Notes: generated from the letters alone by a model not told the origin. DNA of 64,000 nucleotides from Loripinus fragilis (GCA_964019695.1 OZ026518.1:106054305-106118304), one strand, 5' to 3'. Shown: positions 21,831 to 34,136, counted from the first letter of the stretch. Numbers and translations are program-made.

Positions 21831-22590
21831 TTCAATGCAAACCAATAGTCACTTGTGATTTTCCAGGCGAGGGACCCCATGTTCCCCACTCTAGATTCGC
21901 TAATGAGCTTGTAAGAATCCATCATGAGTGTGAGGGTGGGATAGAAAAAATCATCCGGAGGATCACCGATTGGCATTACTAGGCTTGCCAAGTGAAGACA
22001 AACTGGGATTGCGAGGGAGTGAATTTTGCTCACCGCTAAGTACCACATTTTATATTGGAAAAATATAAAAGATCCTGAATTCCGTAAAATGCCACATGGT
22101 GGCGTCATTTTAACATTACTATGACGTCACAGATTGACGTGCGGCCGAGGTGCGGCTGTTCGTTTCTTATCTTTCTCACGGGCTGGTACGGGTATGTAAA
22201 AATGACAGAAATCCTGATCTGGTGAGCAAGAATAGTTTGTATACCCCTTTAATATTCTTTGATGGCATGGTATACATTTAATCTCTTTTTCTACTTTGCT
22301 TGATTTTCAACACTACCTAGGTACCCGTAAATGTAATGTCATTGACCTATTTCAGACTGATTGACTTTCCCTTAAAGCTACATACAATAAAGTCAGAATG
22401 GTCCAATTTAATTATGGAGTGGTCAAAGGTTATTTTCCATAATATATTATATATTTCTTTCACTGAAGATTGATTTTGTCTTAGTTAACAGTGCATATCC
22501 TGATGAAAAGGCTCCACTGCTTGCCAAAGTACCCATTTAAGCGGTTTCTGTCTATAAAGGGTAAATTTGAATGATACGTTTCTGTTATAG
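21831..22590 (+). other. intron, nothing recognised
   Basis: Includes a 122-codon minus-strand ORF without recognisable domains. Ends with acceptor GATACGTTTCTGTTATAG. Confidence 0.4.
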
Positions 22591-22658
22591 GTCGCTCATT
22601 AGAGACCAGTGGTTCTACATCACCTAAATCTGACAGATCCCAAGTGGACCAGACATAA
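22591..22658 (+). CDS. SYDE/SYD-1-like RhoGAP gene, probable terminal exon
   Basis: A short exon inferred from signals: strong acceptor ACGTTTCTGTTATAG, entry in the phase 1 left by the 19,307-19,511 exon, and an open frame RSLETSGSTSPKSDRSQVDQ that ends in TAA at 22,656-22,658. The serine-rich, low-complexity tail is what one expects after a RhoGAP domain. No donor is apparent before the stop. Alternative 3' exons further on cannot be excluded. Confidence 0.55.
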
Positions 22659-24066
22659 TACTCCAACAGAAGCTGTGAAACAACAGGCACAAAACTTGAA
22701 TGATCTCAAGATGCTACCCATCATATAATGTTGTACTCTTTGAAAAATATAATGAAAACAATAGCTATTTCTTTGAATCATTTTTTTGTTTGAAGTATGG
22801 ATACACAACTTTTAAACACTTAAAGTACACAACTTTTACACAGTTAAAGTAACATCAATTCGTGCTTATTCCATTTGTCTCAGTTAATAAGTAAAGTTTT
22901 CAATTTGATAAAGCAAAACTGAAATTTAACAACAATATCTTAATGTGCGTTTTTTTTTTTATTATTTTGATGCCCATCTTTTTAACAACAGATTTAAATT
23001 TTGTAAACGTTGAATAGACATTTATGGACTCTGATTATTAGATGTGTTTACATGATATCTCTAGATATTTTGTTTGTTTTGATTCTTTACATCCCAGTCA
23101 ACATTTTTTCAGTCATATCTGGATGGATCTTTCATGAGTTGAATCAGTACTAAGCAGCTGATTAATGGTCTTGCTCAAAGTAAGTAAGGCTGTATAGATC
23201 AGGAATCGTTACAATCAAGTACCACACCCGTCCAAAACAAAGTAACCATCCCCACTAGCAACTCTTCCATCCTCAGTCTAATGCTCTACCAACTGAAGTT
23301 CATCTCTAGATATATTTATGTGAATAATCATTAAAATTAGGGCAGATCTAGATTAGTTTTCTATTGCATTACATAGCTCAAATGTTTTTATCTACGGGTA
23401 TATCTAATGAGATTTCATATTAAGAGAGTTTTATTGAAAACCCTATAATTGTTCTGGAATAGTAAATGATCTTGATTAAAACGTTTAGCCAATTATTCAT
23501 GGGTGGATCCTAAGAGGGAGACAGGGGGTCCAGACACACCCCCTGGAAATCACAATTTGCTATATGTTTTCTTAGAGATACTGGTATGGACCCCACCCAC
23601 CCACCCCCTCGAGAAGCAATTGGACAATTGCTTCTTTAGGGAGTTCGTAAGTCCCTCTGTGAAATTCACTGATGACTAAAAAAAGAAGAAAAAAACGTTT
23701 GTCAGGACGCCCCTGTCAATATTTTCTTGATCCATGCATTTGATTCCGCTAATCTCAAATATTTTGATACAACATATTGGCTTGATAAATATTAAAAATA
23801 AACGGCACTTTCAGTCATTATTGTTATGTTGATATCTCATAGTAGGATCAACATGCTGATATTTTAAAAAAATAACAATACTCATATGGATGTAAAACTG
23901 AATGAAACTAGAAAAAGGAAGCAGTTTCAGAGTTCCAAGGATGTTGATGTCATGGACTTTTGTTAGTTTGTTAACTTTTTTGTTGACAAAGGTGATAGCA
24001 ATGTAAAGCTGAAGAGGAATTGAACGAACCACAATTCTAGAAAATAACATGTATTCTTGTATGATG
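22659..24066. other. no gene; degenerate SINE and palindrome
   Basis: 3' flank of the RhoGAP gene. 23,070-23,300 resembles a decayed minus-strand copy of the SINE at 32,561-32,754 (GATTCTTTACATCCCAGTCA, ...GCTCTACCAACTGAAG). 23,605-23,700 is related to the repeat at 21,700. Nothing else seen. Confidence 0.45.
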
Positions 24067-24068
24067 TA

Positions 24069-24282
24069 GGGTAAAGTAGGGTAACTTGGGACATCGGGTA
24101 AATTCGAACACACATTTGCAAACAGTGGAAATCAAGATGAGACAGCTCCATATGAGTCATCTCATCAGCACTTTTACTGTTTGCTTAGTTAATTTGATGT
24201 TTTATTCCAATTATTAAAAAATGAATCAAAACATGGTTGCGGCCCGATTTTACCTGATGTCCGAAGTTACCTGACTTTACCC
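24069..24282. mobile_element. MITE with TA target site
   Basis: Ends GGGTAAAGTAGGGTAACTTG and its complement (CGAAGTTACCTGACTTTACCC) are flanked by TA on both sides (24,067-24,068, 24,283-24,284), as in Tc1/mariner/pogo-type elements. The inverted ends span about 38 bp with mismatches. A smaller unit with GCAAACAGTG ends (24,118-24,184) is nested inside. Confidence 0.8.
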
Positions 24283-24487
24283 TAGTTGGTTAAAATCAAC
24301 CTCTCTGAATTATATTCTTTATAGGGCCCCTATTGTGTAGTGACATATTCATCACAGTTGAGGATAAATAACTGAGAATGAAATGCCCTGACAGTCATCC
24401 CTCTGTAGCTGATCATGAAAGTCAGTTATATTTACCATTTCTCAAAGGGCTATATTCTTGCAATGTTCAAGCCAGACCACAGTATCA

Positions 24488-24553
24488 GGCCACCATCTGC
24501 CCACCAGCAAAACGCCATTTTAATGGTGTTTTGCTGGTGGGCAGATGGTGGCC
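24488..24553. repeat. 66-bp palindrome, hairpin family H, copy 1
   Basis: GGCCACCATCTGCCCACCAG ... complement, centred on AACGCCATTTTAATGGTGTT. Other copies are at 27,300-27,367, 62,103-62,163 and 62,882-62,940. Confidence 0.85.
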
Positions 24554-24914
24554 CACTTTAGGATTTTTACTGAGGTTGTTCAACTATGGATGGTTGTGAC
24601 AAGGGATCAGTGATATGAAGATTATCAACAGAATGTATACTTTGTGTTAATCAGTGTCCTGAAAGGTACTAAATGATTGCATAAACACAACTACCATTTT
24701 GGACTTAGTGTATCCACTCTGTAATCTCATTCCTAAAAGGATATAATATGTTGTTTTTATATATAATTTAAAAAAGAGTTCTATCATTTGAAAATGGTCG
24801 TTTTTTTAGAAGTATCAAAAACGCTACTCCTGTTCATTAATAGACTTAATAGATCTAGAACTTCTCCCCATACATTGATATTGTGATGATCGTATTTTCA
24901 TATTCTGGTCAGAG

Positions 24915-25100
24915 AATACAAGAGAGTTCAAGAGACATAGAAAACAGACACCCACATAACAACAAAAAGTGTAAATCAGTCAGCTCTCTCTTCTTCATCA
25001 AGATGTTTGCAAGACTAGAAAAAGAAGTTAAGAACCGCAGCACTACACAAGGTTTCGAAACAAAACCACCAAACTCAATAAACATTCAAGCAAAATATAA
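24915..25100 (-). repeat. dispersed repeat family E, further copy
   Basis: CAGCTCTCTCTTCTTCATCA and AAGATGTTTGCAAGACTAGA are the complement of the family's CATCTTGA..GAGAGAGCTG region. The 85-codon ORF here is therefore repeat-derived. Confidence 0.6.
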
Positions 25101-25227
25101 ATTGAAAAATGTTACTTGCAAAGCTTTAAATAGACACTAAACTGCTACAAAAAATGAATGACTTCCCGTTTTGGAGTCATCTAAAATCACGTATTAGAAC
25201 AGACAAAACACCTGTGAGTTACATTTT

Positions 25228-25450
25228 TAGTAACATTATGAAGTCCATAACAACGTCGTGTATTAAAGGTTAACATGACGTTTTCACACCAAAACCATGA
25301 TGTCAAAGTATGATAAATAGAATCTAAACATATTTGCTGTTTATCATTAAATGTATTAAACTAGTTGAGAAAAAGAGATACAATGGGAGGCTATTCTCAG
25401 CATTCTATTTGTTTTTCCTTAACTATTCGCCTATTTAATTGAATATCTCA
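25228..25450 (-). mobile_element. foldback element, copy 4 (diverged)
   Basis: Recognisable blocks: CATAACAACGTCGTGTATTA, CATGACGTTTTCACACCAAA, GATAAATAGAATCTAAACAT and the arm TTAAACTAGTTGAGAAAAAG with loop GGGAGGCTATTCTCAGC. The distal arm is decayed. Confidence 0.6.
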
Positions 25451-25892
25451 TCTGTCATAAATGTATAACGACCATTTTCTTATTATAAAACCATCTTAGT
25501 TATTTCTGTATAGAGCTATATTACTACCTACTGCTGTGCAAAACATGCTGATAATGAAAAATCAAAATTATGCTTTTTCAGATATTGCTTCTTTTCAGAT
25601 AAAGTTAATGTTATGATTGTATTGTACAGTAATACCTGTCTTAAGTGACAACTCAAAAAAGACAAAACAAAGGTCTTAAAGCCACTTGGTAGCTTAATGC
25701 ATGGCCATGGGAGCATTCTGCAATACGTTTGACCTGTATTAAGCAGTGATTATTGGTCTTGAAAACCAATTTGGTCTTCTTTGAATGGTCGCTTAAACAG
25801 GATTTACTGTACCTTTATTGAGGTATCTAAATATAGTGCTGGATCTTTTTCATGTGGTCATGCTACATGTATATGATGATATGGTTGTTTAC

Positions 25893-26093
25893 TGTAAATT
25901 CAGAATTATTTGGCGAGGGTTTTATTTTCGCGAAATTTCGCAGATGCATCTGCGAAATTTTGTTAACTTAAAACCCTCGCAAAATGGCCAAATCACTCTG
26001 CCATTTACTGATATAGGTTAAGCATGCTCCATCACATACTTGTCTTTTAACGTTATTTGCGAAAATAAAATCCTCGCATAGATTTCTTAAATT
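25893..26093. mobile_element. hairpin MITE with CGCGAAA ends
   Basis: TGTAAATTCAGAATTATTTG-GCGAGGGTTTTATTTTCGCG at the left. GCGAAATTTCGCAGATGCATCTGCGAAATTT is an internal palindrome, and a mirrored GCGAAAATAAAATCCTCGC lies at 26,056. A second half-copy is at about 28,505-28,565 (ATCGCGAAAATAAAATTCTC). Confidence 0.6.
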
Positions 26094-26869
26094 CCAAGAT
26101 ACATGTATCTCTTTCAATCCTTCACATTCCTTGGACAAGGGAGATCATCGCCAAAGCAACTAGATTTATCTGGAACACACAGTAAGTTGACATCAAATCC
26201 ATAAAATTCAAGAATGTAATTAAAGTACATCAAATCCATAAAATAAAAAATGTAATCAGTTTAATCAACTACCTGTATGCAATTCATCAAACAAAATATC
26301 TTGAGATCCTGCCCAGAGATTATAAAACTTTTTTCTGAGAATTAATTTCAATTGCTCATAACTAAAGTGTTGAAAAAGGTTTATCTTTTTTTCTGCTTTA
26401 AAGCTTTCAGATCAGGATAAATTCCATGCTACTTTGAAAAATGTTTTGTAACCTCGGGTCCATAACAAGTACGTGTCAATGTCTAATTGCGTTTGTGATC
26501 ACATTTGAATAGTTTTGCTTGTGTCTGGACTAACGTGAATTTGCATATTCATTTGAAACTCAAAATAAAATAAGCTGAATAAATGAAAGCAAACAAGATC
26601 CCTAAACGGTATATCTATCTGTACTTCACTGTTTGCAAAAGTACCCATTTAAAGGTTTCTCGTCTACAAAGGGTTAAAATAATTCATTATAAGTGTATAA
26701 GTGTTAACATATATATTCCGTAATACCAGATGAGTACTTCCTCCAAATAAATTCATTTTGTGTAGGGAGAATGAAGACTCTGGAAAGACTGCACAGATGG
26801 GCAGGTCATTTGAACCTTTACTCTTGCATGTATGTGAAAACAAAACTCGCCTCTAGATGGACCTCGTCG

Positions 26870-27020
26870 CTACATAGCCTGTCTTCTGGGTTTCTGACAA
26901 AGTGAGATTCAAACCAATCTCCTCAGCTACAGAGACTAGCTAAAAAATTGAAATTTTGCTTGTAGCAAGATTAGATATGATGCTTTCCAAAAAAAGCAAA
27001 TAGCAAAGGCGCTGATCAGT
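26870..27020. repeat. dispersed repeat, copy 1
   Basis: CTGTCTTCTGGGTTTCTGAC..., AAAATTGAAATT and AGCAAATAGCAAAGGCGCTG are shared with 33,470-33,660 in the same order. Non-coding. Confidence 0.55.
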
Positions 27021-27299
27021 AATAATACCAGCATCTAGTGACATATTGAGATGGGCTTAAATTACAGAGATTTATTCTACAAACAGTACTAGTAGGAGTA
27101 AACGATCAAACTCGGCTAACTTAATGGAACACCTTCTTAATCAAATCTTTATATGTATGAATCTACTTTAGAACTTGGTATATGGAAGCCTTTTGGTGTA
27201 TATCTACATAGCAAAATTTGAACTCAACTTGGGTTGTGAGATAAATGAAAGTGATATGAAGTTATCAGATTATATATAACCCAGAAAGCATTTAAAAGC

Positions 27300-27367
27300 G
27301 GGCCGCTATCTGCCAACCATCGAAACGCCATTTAAATGGCGTTTCGCTGGTGGGCCTATAGTGGCCC
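27300..27367. repeat. hairpin family H, copy 2
   Basis: Palindrome centred on CGCCATTTAAATGGCG, flanked by GGGCCGCTATCTGCC and its imperfect complement. Confidence 0.85.
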
Positions 27368-27908
27368 GAGATTGTATGCTGGCTGGGAAGTGATGTTGTT
27401 TATTGCGAGGATTTAGACGTGCGTTACAAGTATTTTATGAAATTGTTATATTAGATTGTTGAGTATTGTAAAAAGAGATTGTTATAGCTTGTGTTCATAC
27501 TATGTAGATTTTTGTATTCTTACAAGAACGAATAGAGCCACTGAAATGATGTATACCTCGAACACATGTATAATGTAGTGCCTCTTTTAATCATGTTATA
27601 TTCCTTGAACTAGACACAAAGAATCAATAAAACATACAATCACTATTTAGAATACTGATGGTGTAAAATATTTTTTTATTGTTGAAAGCAAAAAAAGATG
27701 GCTATTTTTTATTAAAACAGTAAGGTTTAAAACAAAATAAGGCGAAATTCTGCTGCACTTGCTTTTGTAATGCGACTTCTGGATGGATAACGTCAAAAAT
27801 TTGCTACAGTATATCCTGCGATATATGTAGGAAGCAGTTTGACGTCATTGGAGTAAATAGGAATGAGCCGTTTTATAAGTGAACCATGTCATAAAGGGAC
27901 AGTTTTAC
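27368..27908. other. no gene seen
   Basis: AT-rich; nothing recognised. Confidence 0.4.
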
Positions 27909-27961
27909 AAAGGAATTATAGAAAATGACCATAAAATGGTCATTTTCCTATAATTCCTTTA
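27909..27961. repeat. 53-bp palindrome
   Basis: AAAGGAATTATAGAAAATGA / TCATTTTCCTATAATTCCTT, near perfect, centred on CCATAAAATGG. It is a different sequence from family H. Confidence 0.85.
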
Positions 27962-29799
27962 TAAAATTACATTGTAAAAAATGGGAGCCACATGACTATG
28001 ATGTATCCAAATCTGTCTTATAATGAGAAGTGTTATATAGGGACTACATTGTATATAGTGCATTTAGGCCAGGCTTGACTGCACCTGCTTTGTGTATGGT
28101 CATAAAGACAATATTTTACAAATAAATGTATGTGCCGGTCAGTGACTAAGATAGTACTATTCATTGCATATACGTTCGATCATTTTTTTTCAACTTCTAC
28201 TTTTTTAACTTCAACACGAGGTACAAATGCATATATTTTAGCTGCTCTAATTGTTTGACTTTAATCAACTGCATTTTAGTATTTATACTGGGACCCGCAA
28301 TAGGAAAAGAACACAAAATCAACTTGAACTTAGGCTATTCTTGGTGTAAAATTTCAGCATTTCGTTGTTCAATATTTTAAAGATTTCACCAAACATGCTG
28401 AACACATTTTTAAAATATAATTTGGAAATAACAAAAATTGTAACTTCAAAGCTGGAAAAGACAGATTATTCCGATCGAGTCAACATCTACAGCAGTGAAA
28501 TATGTATTTTGACGCTAATCGCGAAAATAAAATTCTCGCGAAAATTTCCGAATTTACAGTACCAGCGTCGCATGGATTCAATTATTCATTTCTCAATAAT
28601 TCATCGCATTAGCTAAAAAAATCAATTCTCTGAGCAAATTAGTTGTTTGGGTACCTACTAGAAGTATCTCCTTGTATTCAATGGAATTATGTCAATGAGA
28701 CACTTTGAATGAGTACAACAACACACTCATCTGTGAAGTAATATGAAAACTATTCATATTCAGTTGAGAAAAATGTCATATACGACACACGTTCAAGTTT
28801 CAGTCTGGTTCATCTTGAGGTCAAACTTATGATTTAATTTTGCTTCTTATCCATTGCAAAGAGATCACCAGTCAACAACATAAAATGAAATAAAACAACA
28901 AAGTGTTGAAACTATCAAAGTGTTACTTCTGTATCTACAATGTTTAGATATCCCCATCTCGTTATAGTAGAATATTAACATTTTCGTCGCATATGTTTGA
29001 AGCATGATTTTGTCCAGGAAACTAACAATCACTCAAATAATACATATCCAAGAGCTACTAATTAGTGCTCAATATTTGTATGAACTCTTATGAACAAATC
29101 TTGAACAATTCTAAAACAATTTTTAAGTTGATGTAAATTCGTATTACGCAGTTCAAAGAGACACAACTCAAAAGTGTAAATTATAGAGTTATGCTTAGGA
29201 GTTATGTCTGTAGCGTTCTGAAAGTTTTAATATTTGAATGAAATTTCTTGAATATACCTTGAGCTTTTGCTATCTGCATGCCATTTCAAATAAGTGGCTA
29301 TTTGCATAGAGGCTTGAAATAATGAATATTTGTGTGATTTCCTAAACAGTAAAGCAAAATATTTGCATCAAAGCCACAAAATCTGATGATCTAAGGATTT
29401 GGGGAAAAAAATCTAAACAAGCATTAGAAATAAAAACGTTAGAACTTTTTACGAAACAATATAAATATGATGTTGTTTTTTTTTAAGAATCACTGGATGC
29501 TGAAATTCAATAGATCCCTAAGCACCATAAAACTAGTTCGTGAAATATTCTACATAACTTTTGAGTGTTTCCCTTCATGATTTTGAATGACTGAGCAGAC
29601 ACCATTTTGTTACAGGTGCCACTGGCCAAATCAATATGTCTCTCAGGAAACAAGACGGTTTTTGGGCCAGGGGTCTATCATTGAGAATGACTTTATATAA
29701 GGGTATAGCAAAGCATAGCTCCTCTCAAAGCCCAGCTATTATGTTTAATTAATCAGCAGTTTCATTATAAAAATTTACATGGAAAAGTGTCCATTTATT
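27962..29799. other. no gene; one hairpin half-copy
   Basis: AT-rich. Contains the CGCGAAA half-copy at 28,505-28,565. No exon found. Confidence 0.4.
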
Positions 29800-30360
29800 A
29801 TGTTGACAAAAGGCACAGGATGTTGACACTCTGGGCGGGGCCATTTTTGGTCATGGTCATATTGTGAACAAAGATGGTAGAGGTCTACTAGCCGGTGCTA
29901 CATACCAAATATCAAGGCTCTAGAGCAAGTGATTTCAGACAAGAAATGTTGTGTTGTCTTTCTTACTAGGCCTTGCTATTTCCGATTAAAAATTAAGTTT
30001 TAGCAATATTGACATTTAAAAACTGGTTACGCCACCTAGTGGTCATATTTTTAAAACAGTCAAATAATTTTAACAACATTGGTAGAGGGTGTTCCAGGCA
30101 GACGATTTGTGCCTATTCTTTTGAAATCTGACCAGAAGTTTTTGGCAAGATTTTAGAGTGCTTCCTTTTGGTTGACAAGGCAACTAGATTTCTACACATA
30201 AAGTCAATATCTTTGAACAAGTTTGAAAGGGGATCGATCAACCCAGTGAAGATTGGTGAGATTCCACCCAGTGGTTTAAGAGGAAGCTATTATTGACGGA
30301 CGACAGAAGGGCGAATGGGTAGCTGGCAGGACGGACATCCTATGACCACAACGTGAGTTA
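29800..30360. repeat. degenerate tandem repeat, about 205 bp unit
   Basis: Two units can be aligned around AACAAAGATGGTAGAGGTCT (29,868) and AACATTGGTAGAGGGTGTTC (30,073). Both are followed by a segment with (TTT)CAGACAAGAA/ATCTGACCAGAAG. Units are weakly conserved. Confidence 0.4.
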
Positions 30361-31030
30361 AAAAAAAGGGATCCACAATTCAAAGATATATGAAATCGTG
30401 GAAAAGCTTAATCTAGCTCTCCTTTAGCTATATATAAACCTCACCCTGAGAAAATATTATTTTTGCATATGCCAAAAGGCGCAGATAAGCTCTGTAAATA
30501 CATAGCTGGATCAGGGTCTATGTTTCTTAGCTAAACTGATTGAAAATTTTCCTGCACTGATTGAAAAATCTCCAAAGATTCTCAATCTAAAATTAAAAGA
30601 CTAGAGTTTGTTTCTGTACCTACATGGACACAAGCTGGCGAATCTGGTGCACTGACTCCAAAGAAACGTTTTCTCGCGACGCGGCTCATATAATTGATTT
30701 GCAGTCTTACTCCTGTCCCAGATTTTTCAACTGTAAAACATATGTAATTAACCTGTAACCTGTTTGAACCACGTTATAAAATCCTGACATATATGTGAAG
30801 AATTGGAATCGAATGCAAAATGCAGCAGATTTGGGGCGTATCTTATCGATGTGAAGATTGCGCATGTTTGCCACATATAATTTCACTACGTGCGCAAATT
30901 TCACAAAATGTAAAATATTGGTATGAAATATGTGACGTATTGGTACCAATTTTTCACGCGTTTTGGAGAAATGGTACCAATTTTTCACAGTGTGAAATTT
31001 GCGAGATGTGAAATTTGCGGTTCAACAGAG
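30361..31030. other. no gene seen
   Basis: Contains two direct GGTACCAATTTTTCAC copies (30,942 and 30,974) but no recognised exon. Confidence 0.4.
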
Positions 31031-31111
31031 CACCCAAAGCATATGTTAAAACTGATGGGTAAGATAATATATACAATTTTACGCTCAAATGTTTTTATAT
31101 TGACCTATGCA

Positions 31112-31340
31112 TTACCAATATTTTGTCTTCTCCTTGCCTATACCACCTACCCACCAATCTTGAATATCATCATATATTTTTCTATGCTTTTGAAGTGAGT
31201 GCAGATATTCGCAGAGCTTGCAAGCTGCCACTGAACTGGGTATATTCAACCCTGTAGTGTAATACATATCCTTCCGACGCAGGTAAGAAAATATATCTCT
31301 CCTTATCAGCACCTAGCTTCTTAAAAAATCTACCAAGTTC
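31112..31340 (-). pseudogene. fucosyltransferase 3'-end fragment, unit 1
   Basis: Minus-strand translation matches the last about 75 residues of the enzyme at 35,366-36,846: YLRRKDMYYTTGLNIPSSV, ACKLCEYLHSLQ, IYDDIQDWWVGGIGKEK. An extra A in the AAGAAAATATATC region shifts the frame, and homology stops abruptly near 31,340. The 3' flank (AGCACCCAAAGCATATGTTA...) is duplicated with it. Confidence 0.85.
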
Positions 31341-31447
31341 AAAATGTATTTTCCCATCCTTATCAATTGGACGAGCCCATTTCCAATTTTAGGGTTGCTG
31401 AGTGGTATTTTTCATTTTTATTCAAATTTTAAAAGAAACTTCTGTTT

Positions 31448-31513
31448 GCAAACAGTGGAGAACCTGATCAGACGCCGCGTCCTGCGGCGTCTGATCTGGT
31501 TTTGCACTGTTTC
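31448..31513. repeat. palindrome with GCAAACAGTG ends, duplicated with the array
   Basis: GAACCTGATCAGACGCCGCG pairs with CGGCGTCTGATCTGGTT around TCCTG, between GCAAACAGTG and CACTGTTTCC. The same block follows unit 2 (34,559-34,624) and unit 3 (35,122-35,188), so it was amplified as part of the tandem unit. Confidence 0.8.
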
Positions 31514-31700
31514 CAAATGTCCCGTAAAAATTGCCGCAAGACTTATATGGGTTAAGAGTGCATAATCAAACATTAATTTTCTTATTTCCCACCCAAACAT
31601 ATGGTACATGTAAGAGCACCCAAAGCATATGTTAAAACTGATGGGTAAGATAATATTTACAATTTTACGCTTAAAATGTTTTTTTATATTGACCTATGCA

Positions 31701-31822
31701 TTACCAATCTTTTGTCCTCTCCCTGCCTATACCACCTACCCACCAATCTTGAATAGCATACATTTTTCTATGTTTTTGAAGTGAGTGCAGATATTCGCAG
31801 AGCTTGCAAGCTGCCACTAAGC
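31701..31822 (-). pseudogene. fucosyltransferase fragment, unit 2, C-terminal piece
   Basis: Encodes the terminal ACKLCEYLHSLQKHRKMYAI and DWWVGGIGRERTKDW-stop on the minus strand, with a 6-bp deletion relative to the long copy. Homology ends at 31,822 and resumes at 34,137. The two pieces are one duplicate split by the 2.3-kb insertion between them. Confidence 0.8.
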
Positions 31823-32560
31823 TAATGTGCGTACAGGAATTCAGTGAACAACGCTTTTTTGCGTTTATTTCGTTATGTGCGGAATGATCGCACAATGACC
31901 ATCAGAATTTAATACATCTATAAACCGCCTAATTGGTGATATTTTTTTCGTTATAAAATGTATTGTCAAATGGGCTGTGATATGATGGAATTTGTCCTCA
32001 TTTGAGCATCTGCATTTTTTAATTTACCCTAAATGCACCTTTGTACGGATCACTGCCTTAAGTATACTATCGATGAAAAATTATACGGTTTTATAAGATG
32101 AAGAAACGTGCAAGGAGAAGGGATTCTTATCATATCAAAATCTAATGCAAATTATGGTCATAGTTTGGGCGCACAGAATTTCGGCAAACGAGAAAATATT
32201 GAGGCCTTCCTAGTGGGTACCCGTCCGCTTGTTCCTATGAAATGAATCTCTTTGTTCCCATGTTCCTCAATTTAAAATCTTGATTTTCTGTGTTCCCTGC
32301 TCCTTCTCTGATCATCAGATTTTTTAAAAAATCAAACTTGTTTTATTAAATAAATTGAACTTTCTATTTGTTTATTGCAAATACTGATTTGTTGACACCA
32401 GACAATGCAAAACATGCATTTTGGGCAACTATAAGTGATAAGATAAAATAATCACAGGGCTCACCCGTCAGGTGTGATATTCAAATGAAAAAAGACTCAT
32501 CCAATAAAAATAATGCTGAGGACAGGTCGGAAAGAGAAACTAGTGATGGGGTGGGAATGT

Positions 32561-32754
32561 TTGATTTGATTCTTTACGTCCCATCAACAATCTTTCATTT
32601 AAACAGGGACGGGTCTTCCTGGGTTGAACCAGCACTAAGCTAGGATAAATGTGTCTTGCTCACGGACCACAACGCAGTGACGCCGGTGAGGCTCGAACCC
32701 GCGGCCCCTCGGTCTCGAGTGAAGCACTCTACCACTGAGCCACTGTGCGCCCTA
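32561..32754 (-). mobile_element. tRNA-derived SINE (family S2) with perfect 15-bp target duplication
   Basis: ATGGGGTGGGAATGT at 32,546-32,560 is repeated at 32,755-32,769. Minus-strand head: GTGGCTCAGTGGTAGAG (box A) and GGGTTCGAGCCTC (box B). The tail ends GGGACGTAAAGAATCAAATC. The long target duplication indicates LINE-driven insertion and a fairly recent event. Degenerate relatives are at 23,070-23,300 and 63,250-63,410. Confidence 0.9.
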
Positions 32755-33469
32755 ATGGGGTGGGAATGTGCATGGAAATAAGTTGAACAATATATCAGCG
32801 GATGTCATATTTGTGTTTGTGGTCAATATGTTTTTTTGGGTGGCTGAGAACTAAATGTTCATGCGAAGTGCATCAGAGGCTATAAATAATGCACCAGTCA
32901 TTTGTAACAGCCTCTGAGCAGGATGGGGATACAATGTGCTGTGTTTTTACTTTTACGTTGTCTCAAAAAGCGGAGGAAATGTAAGTGTTTGATAGACCTA
33001 GACAAACGTTGCTGTGCAGTATAATAACAGACTGCGGGGGAGAACTGTCATGGTTTTGCCAGCTAGCTGCCCCCAGAGTATGGTGGTTACTATGGGGAAC
33101 TTCAGACACAAAGTCAAAGTCCTCGACATTCCTCTGAGCCGGGGGTGGTCACAATTGACTGGTGCATAAAGACGAAAGAAATTATGTGCACCAATCATTT
33201 GTAGCTACGCACACGTCGGGCAAATGCGCTATTAGTACAAGGTCATACCAGAGACTGTAGCCAGAAAATCAAAGCCCCCGCCGTTCTCGGCTCTGTGGGC
33301 CGTGCATGAAGTTACGAATGACTTGTGTATTAGACGATGTAGAGTGCAATCAAATAATGTGATTCCCGTTAATATATCTGATGAACAGCCTCCTCATTAT
33401 ATTTGATTTTAATATTATTATCTGTTGCACTTGAAATATTTGTCCTAGAGCTGTCGAGCCACGACACGA

Positions 33470-33660
33470 GAAAACCTGTCTTCTGGGGGTCCGACAAAGC
33501 GAGTCTCGGCTAAACAGGCTAGATAGAAAATTGAAATTATTTCGCACGAGGCAAGTCTAGGGATGATTCTTCTCAAAAAGCAGACAGCAAAGTTGCTGAT
33601 GAGACTGCGTGGATGCGCAGGCTGGTCTGGGCCTTTATTGTTACAAATCACCAGACTGGT
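33470..33660. repeat. dispersed repeat, copy 2
   Basis: Shares order and sequence with 26,870-27,020 (CTGTCTTCTGGGGGTCCGAC, AAAATTGAAATTATTTCG, AGCAGACAGCAAAGTTGCTG) and continues into GACTGCGTGGATGCGCAGGC. Lies within the 2.3-kb element. Confidence 0.55.
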
Positions 33661-34136
33661 TTTCTCAGTCGCAGTCGAATTGCTATGTGTGTCATTTAAC
33701 CAAAACAAGATGTGAAGTTTGATTATCGTGCAATATGAGAATTCAGACAGAATTGTAACTTGTGCAGTCTCTTCAAAGCAGTTTCAGTGAATATATTGAC
33801 ATACCAAGTGTTACATGTATCCCGCTGGTGACCGTTTTCTTTATCATATACGAAAGTAAACATGGTATTCATTGAACTGTATAAACCACGTGTTACCCAC
33901 ATAAAATACACTGAGGGAAAATAAGGATTTTTCTAAATCGAAAATGACTAAGTTATTTTATTTCACAAGAGATTCCAGACTTATTTTTGTATCATAAATA
34001 TTCAAAAATGCAATTGTATATTAGGCGGTGCTTTATTATATGTATGTGCAAAATTCTGGTCCAAAATTTTATCACTAAAGACATTTTAAAAAAGAGAAAC
34101 GATGTTCACTGAATTTCTGTACGGACTATAGGTACG

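Larger units (their letters stand above)
31823..34136. mobile_element. 2.3-kb element inserted in a fucosyltransferase duplicate
   Basis: Ends are inverted copies: GTGCGTACAGGAATTCAGTG at about 31,827 and the complement of CACTGAATTTCTGTACGGAC at about 34,110. Diverged pairing goes on for roughly 100 bp (CCGCCTAAT occurs in both). The flanks are contiguous fucosyltransferase sequence, which fixes the borders. No transposase ORF is found; it contains a SINE and a dispersed repeat. Superfamily unknown, and no clear target duplication. Confidence 0.6.

Noticed and set aside
21740..22108. 122-codon minus-strand ORF
   Set aside because: No recognisable domain, partly overlaps a palindromic repeat, no splice or codon evidence.
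26144..26860. Two further candidate exons (26,144-26,185 and 26,767-26,854) downstream of the RhoGAP gene
   Set aside because: Splice-like borders exist, but the phase from the 19,511 donor does not fit the better-looking frame of the second one, and no family similarity is seen.
32690..32754. tRNA gene on the minus strand
   Set aside because: Box A and box B are present, but the sequence is the head of a SINE with a target duplication; no complete cloverleaf.
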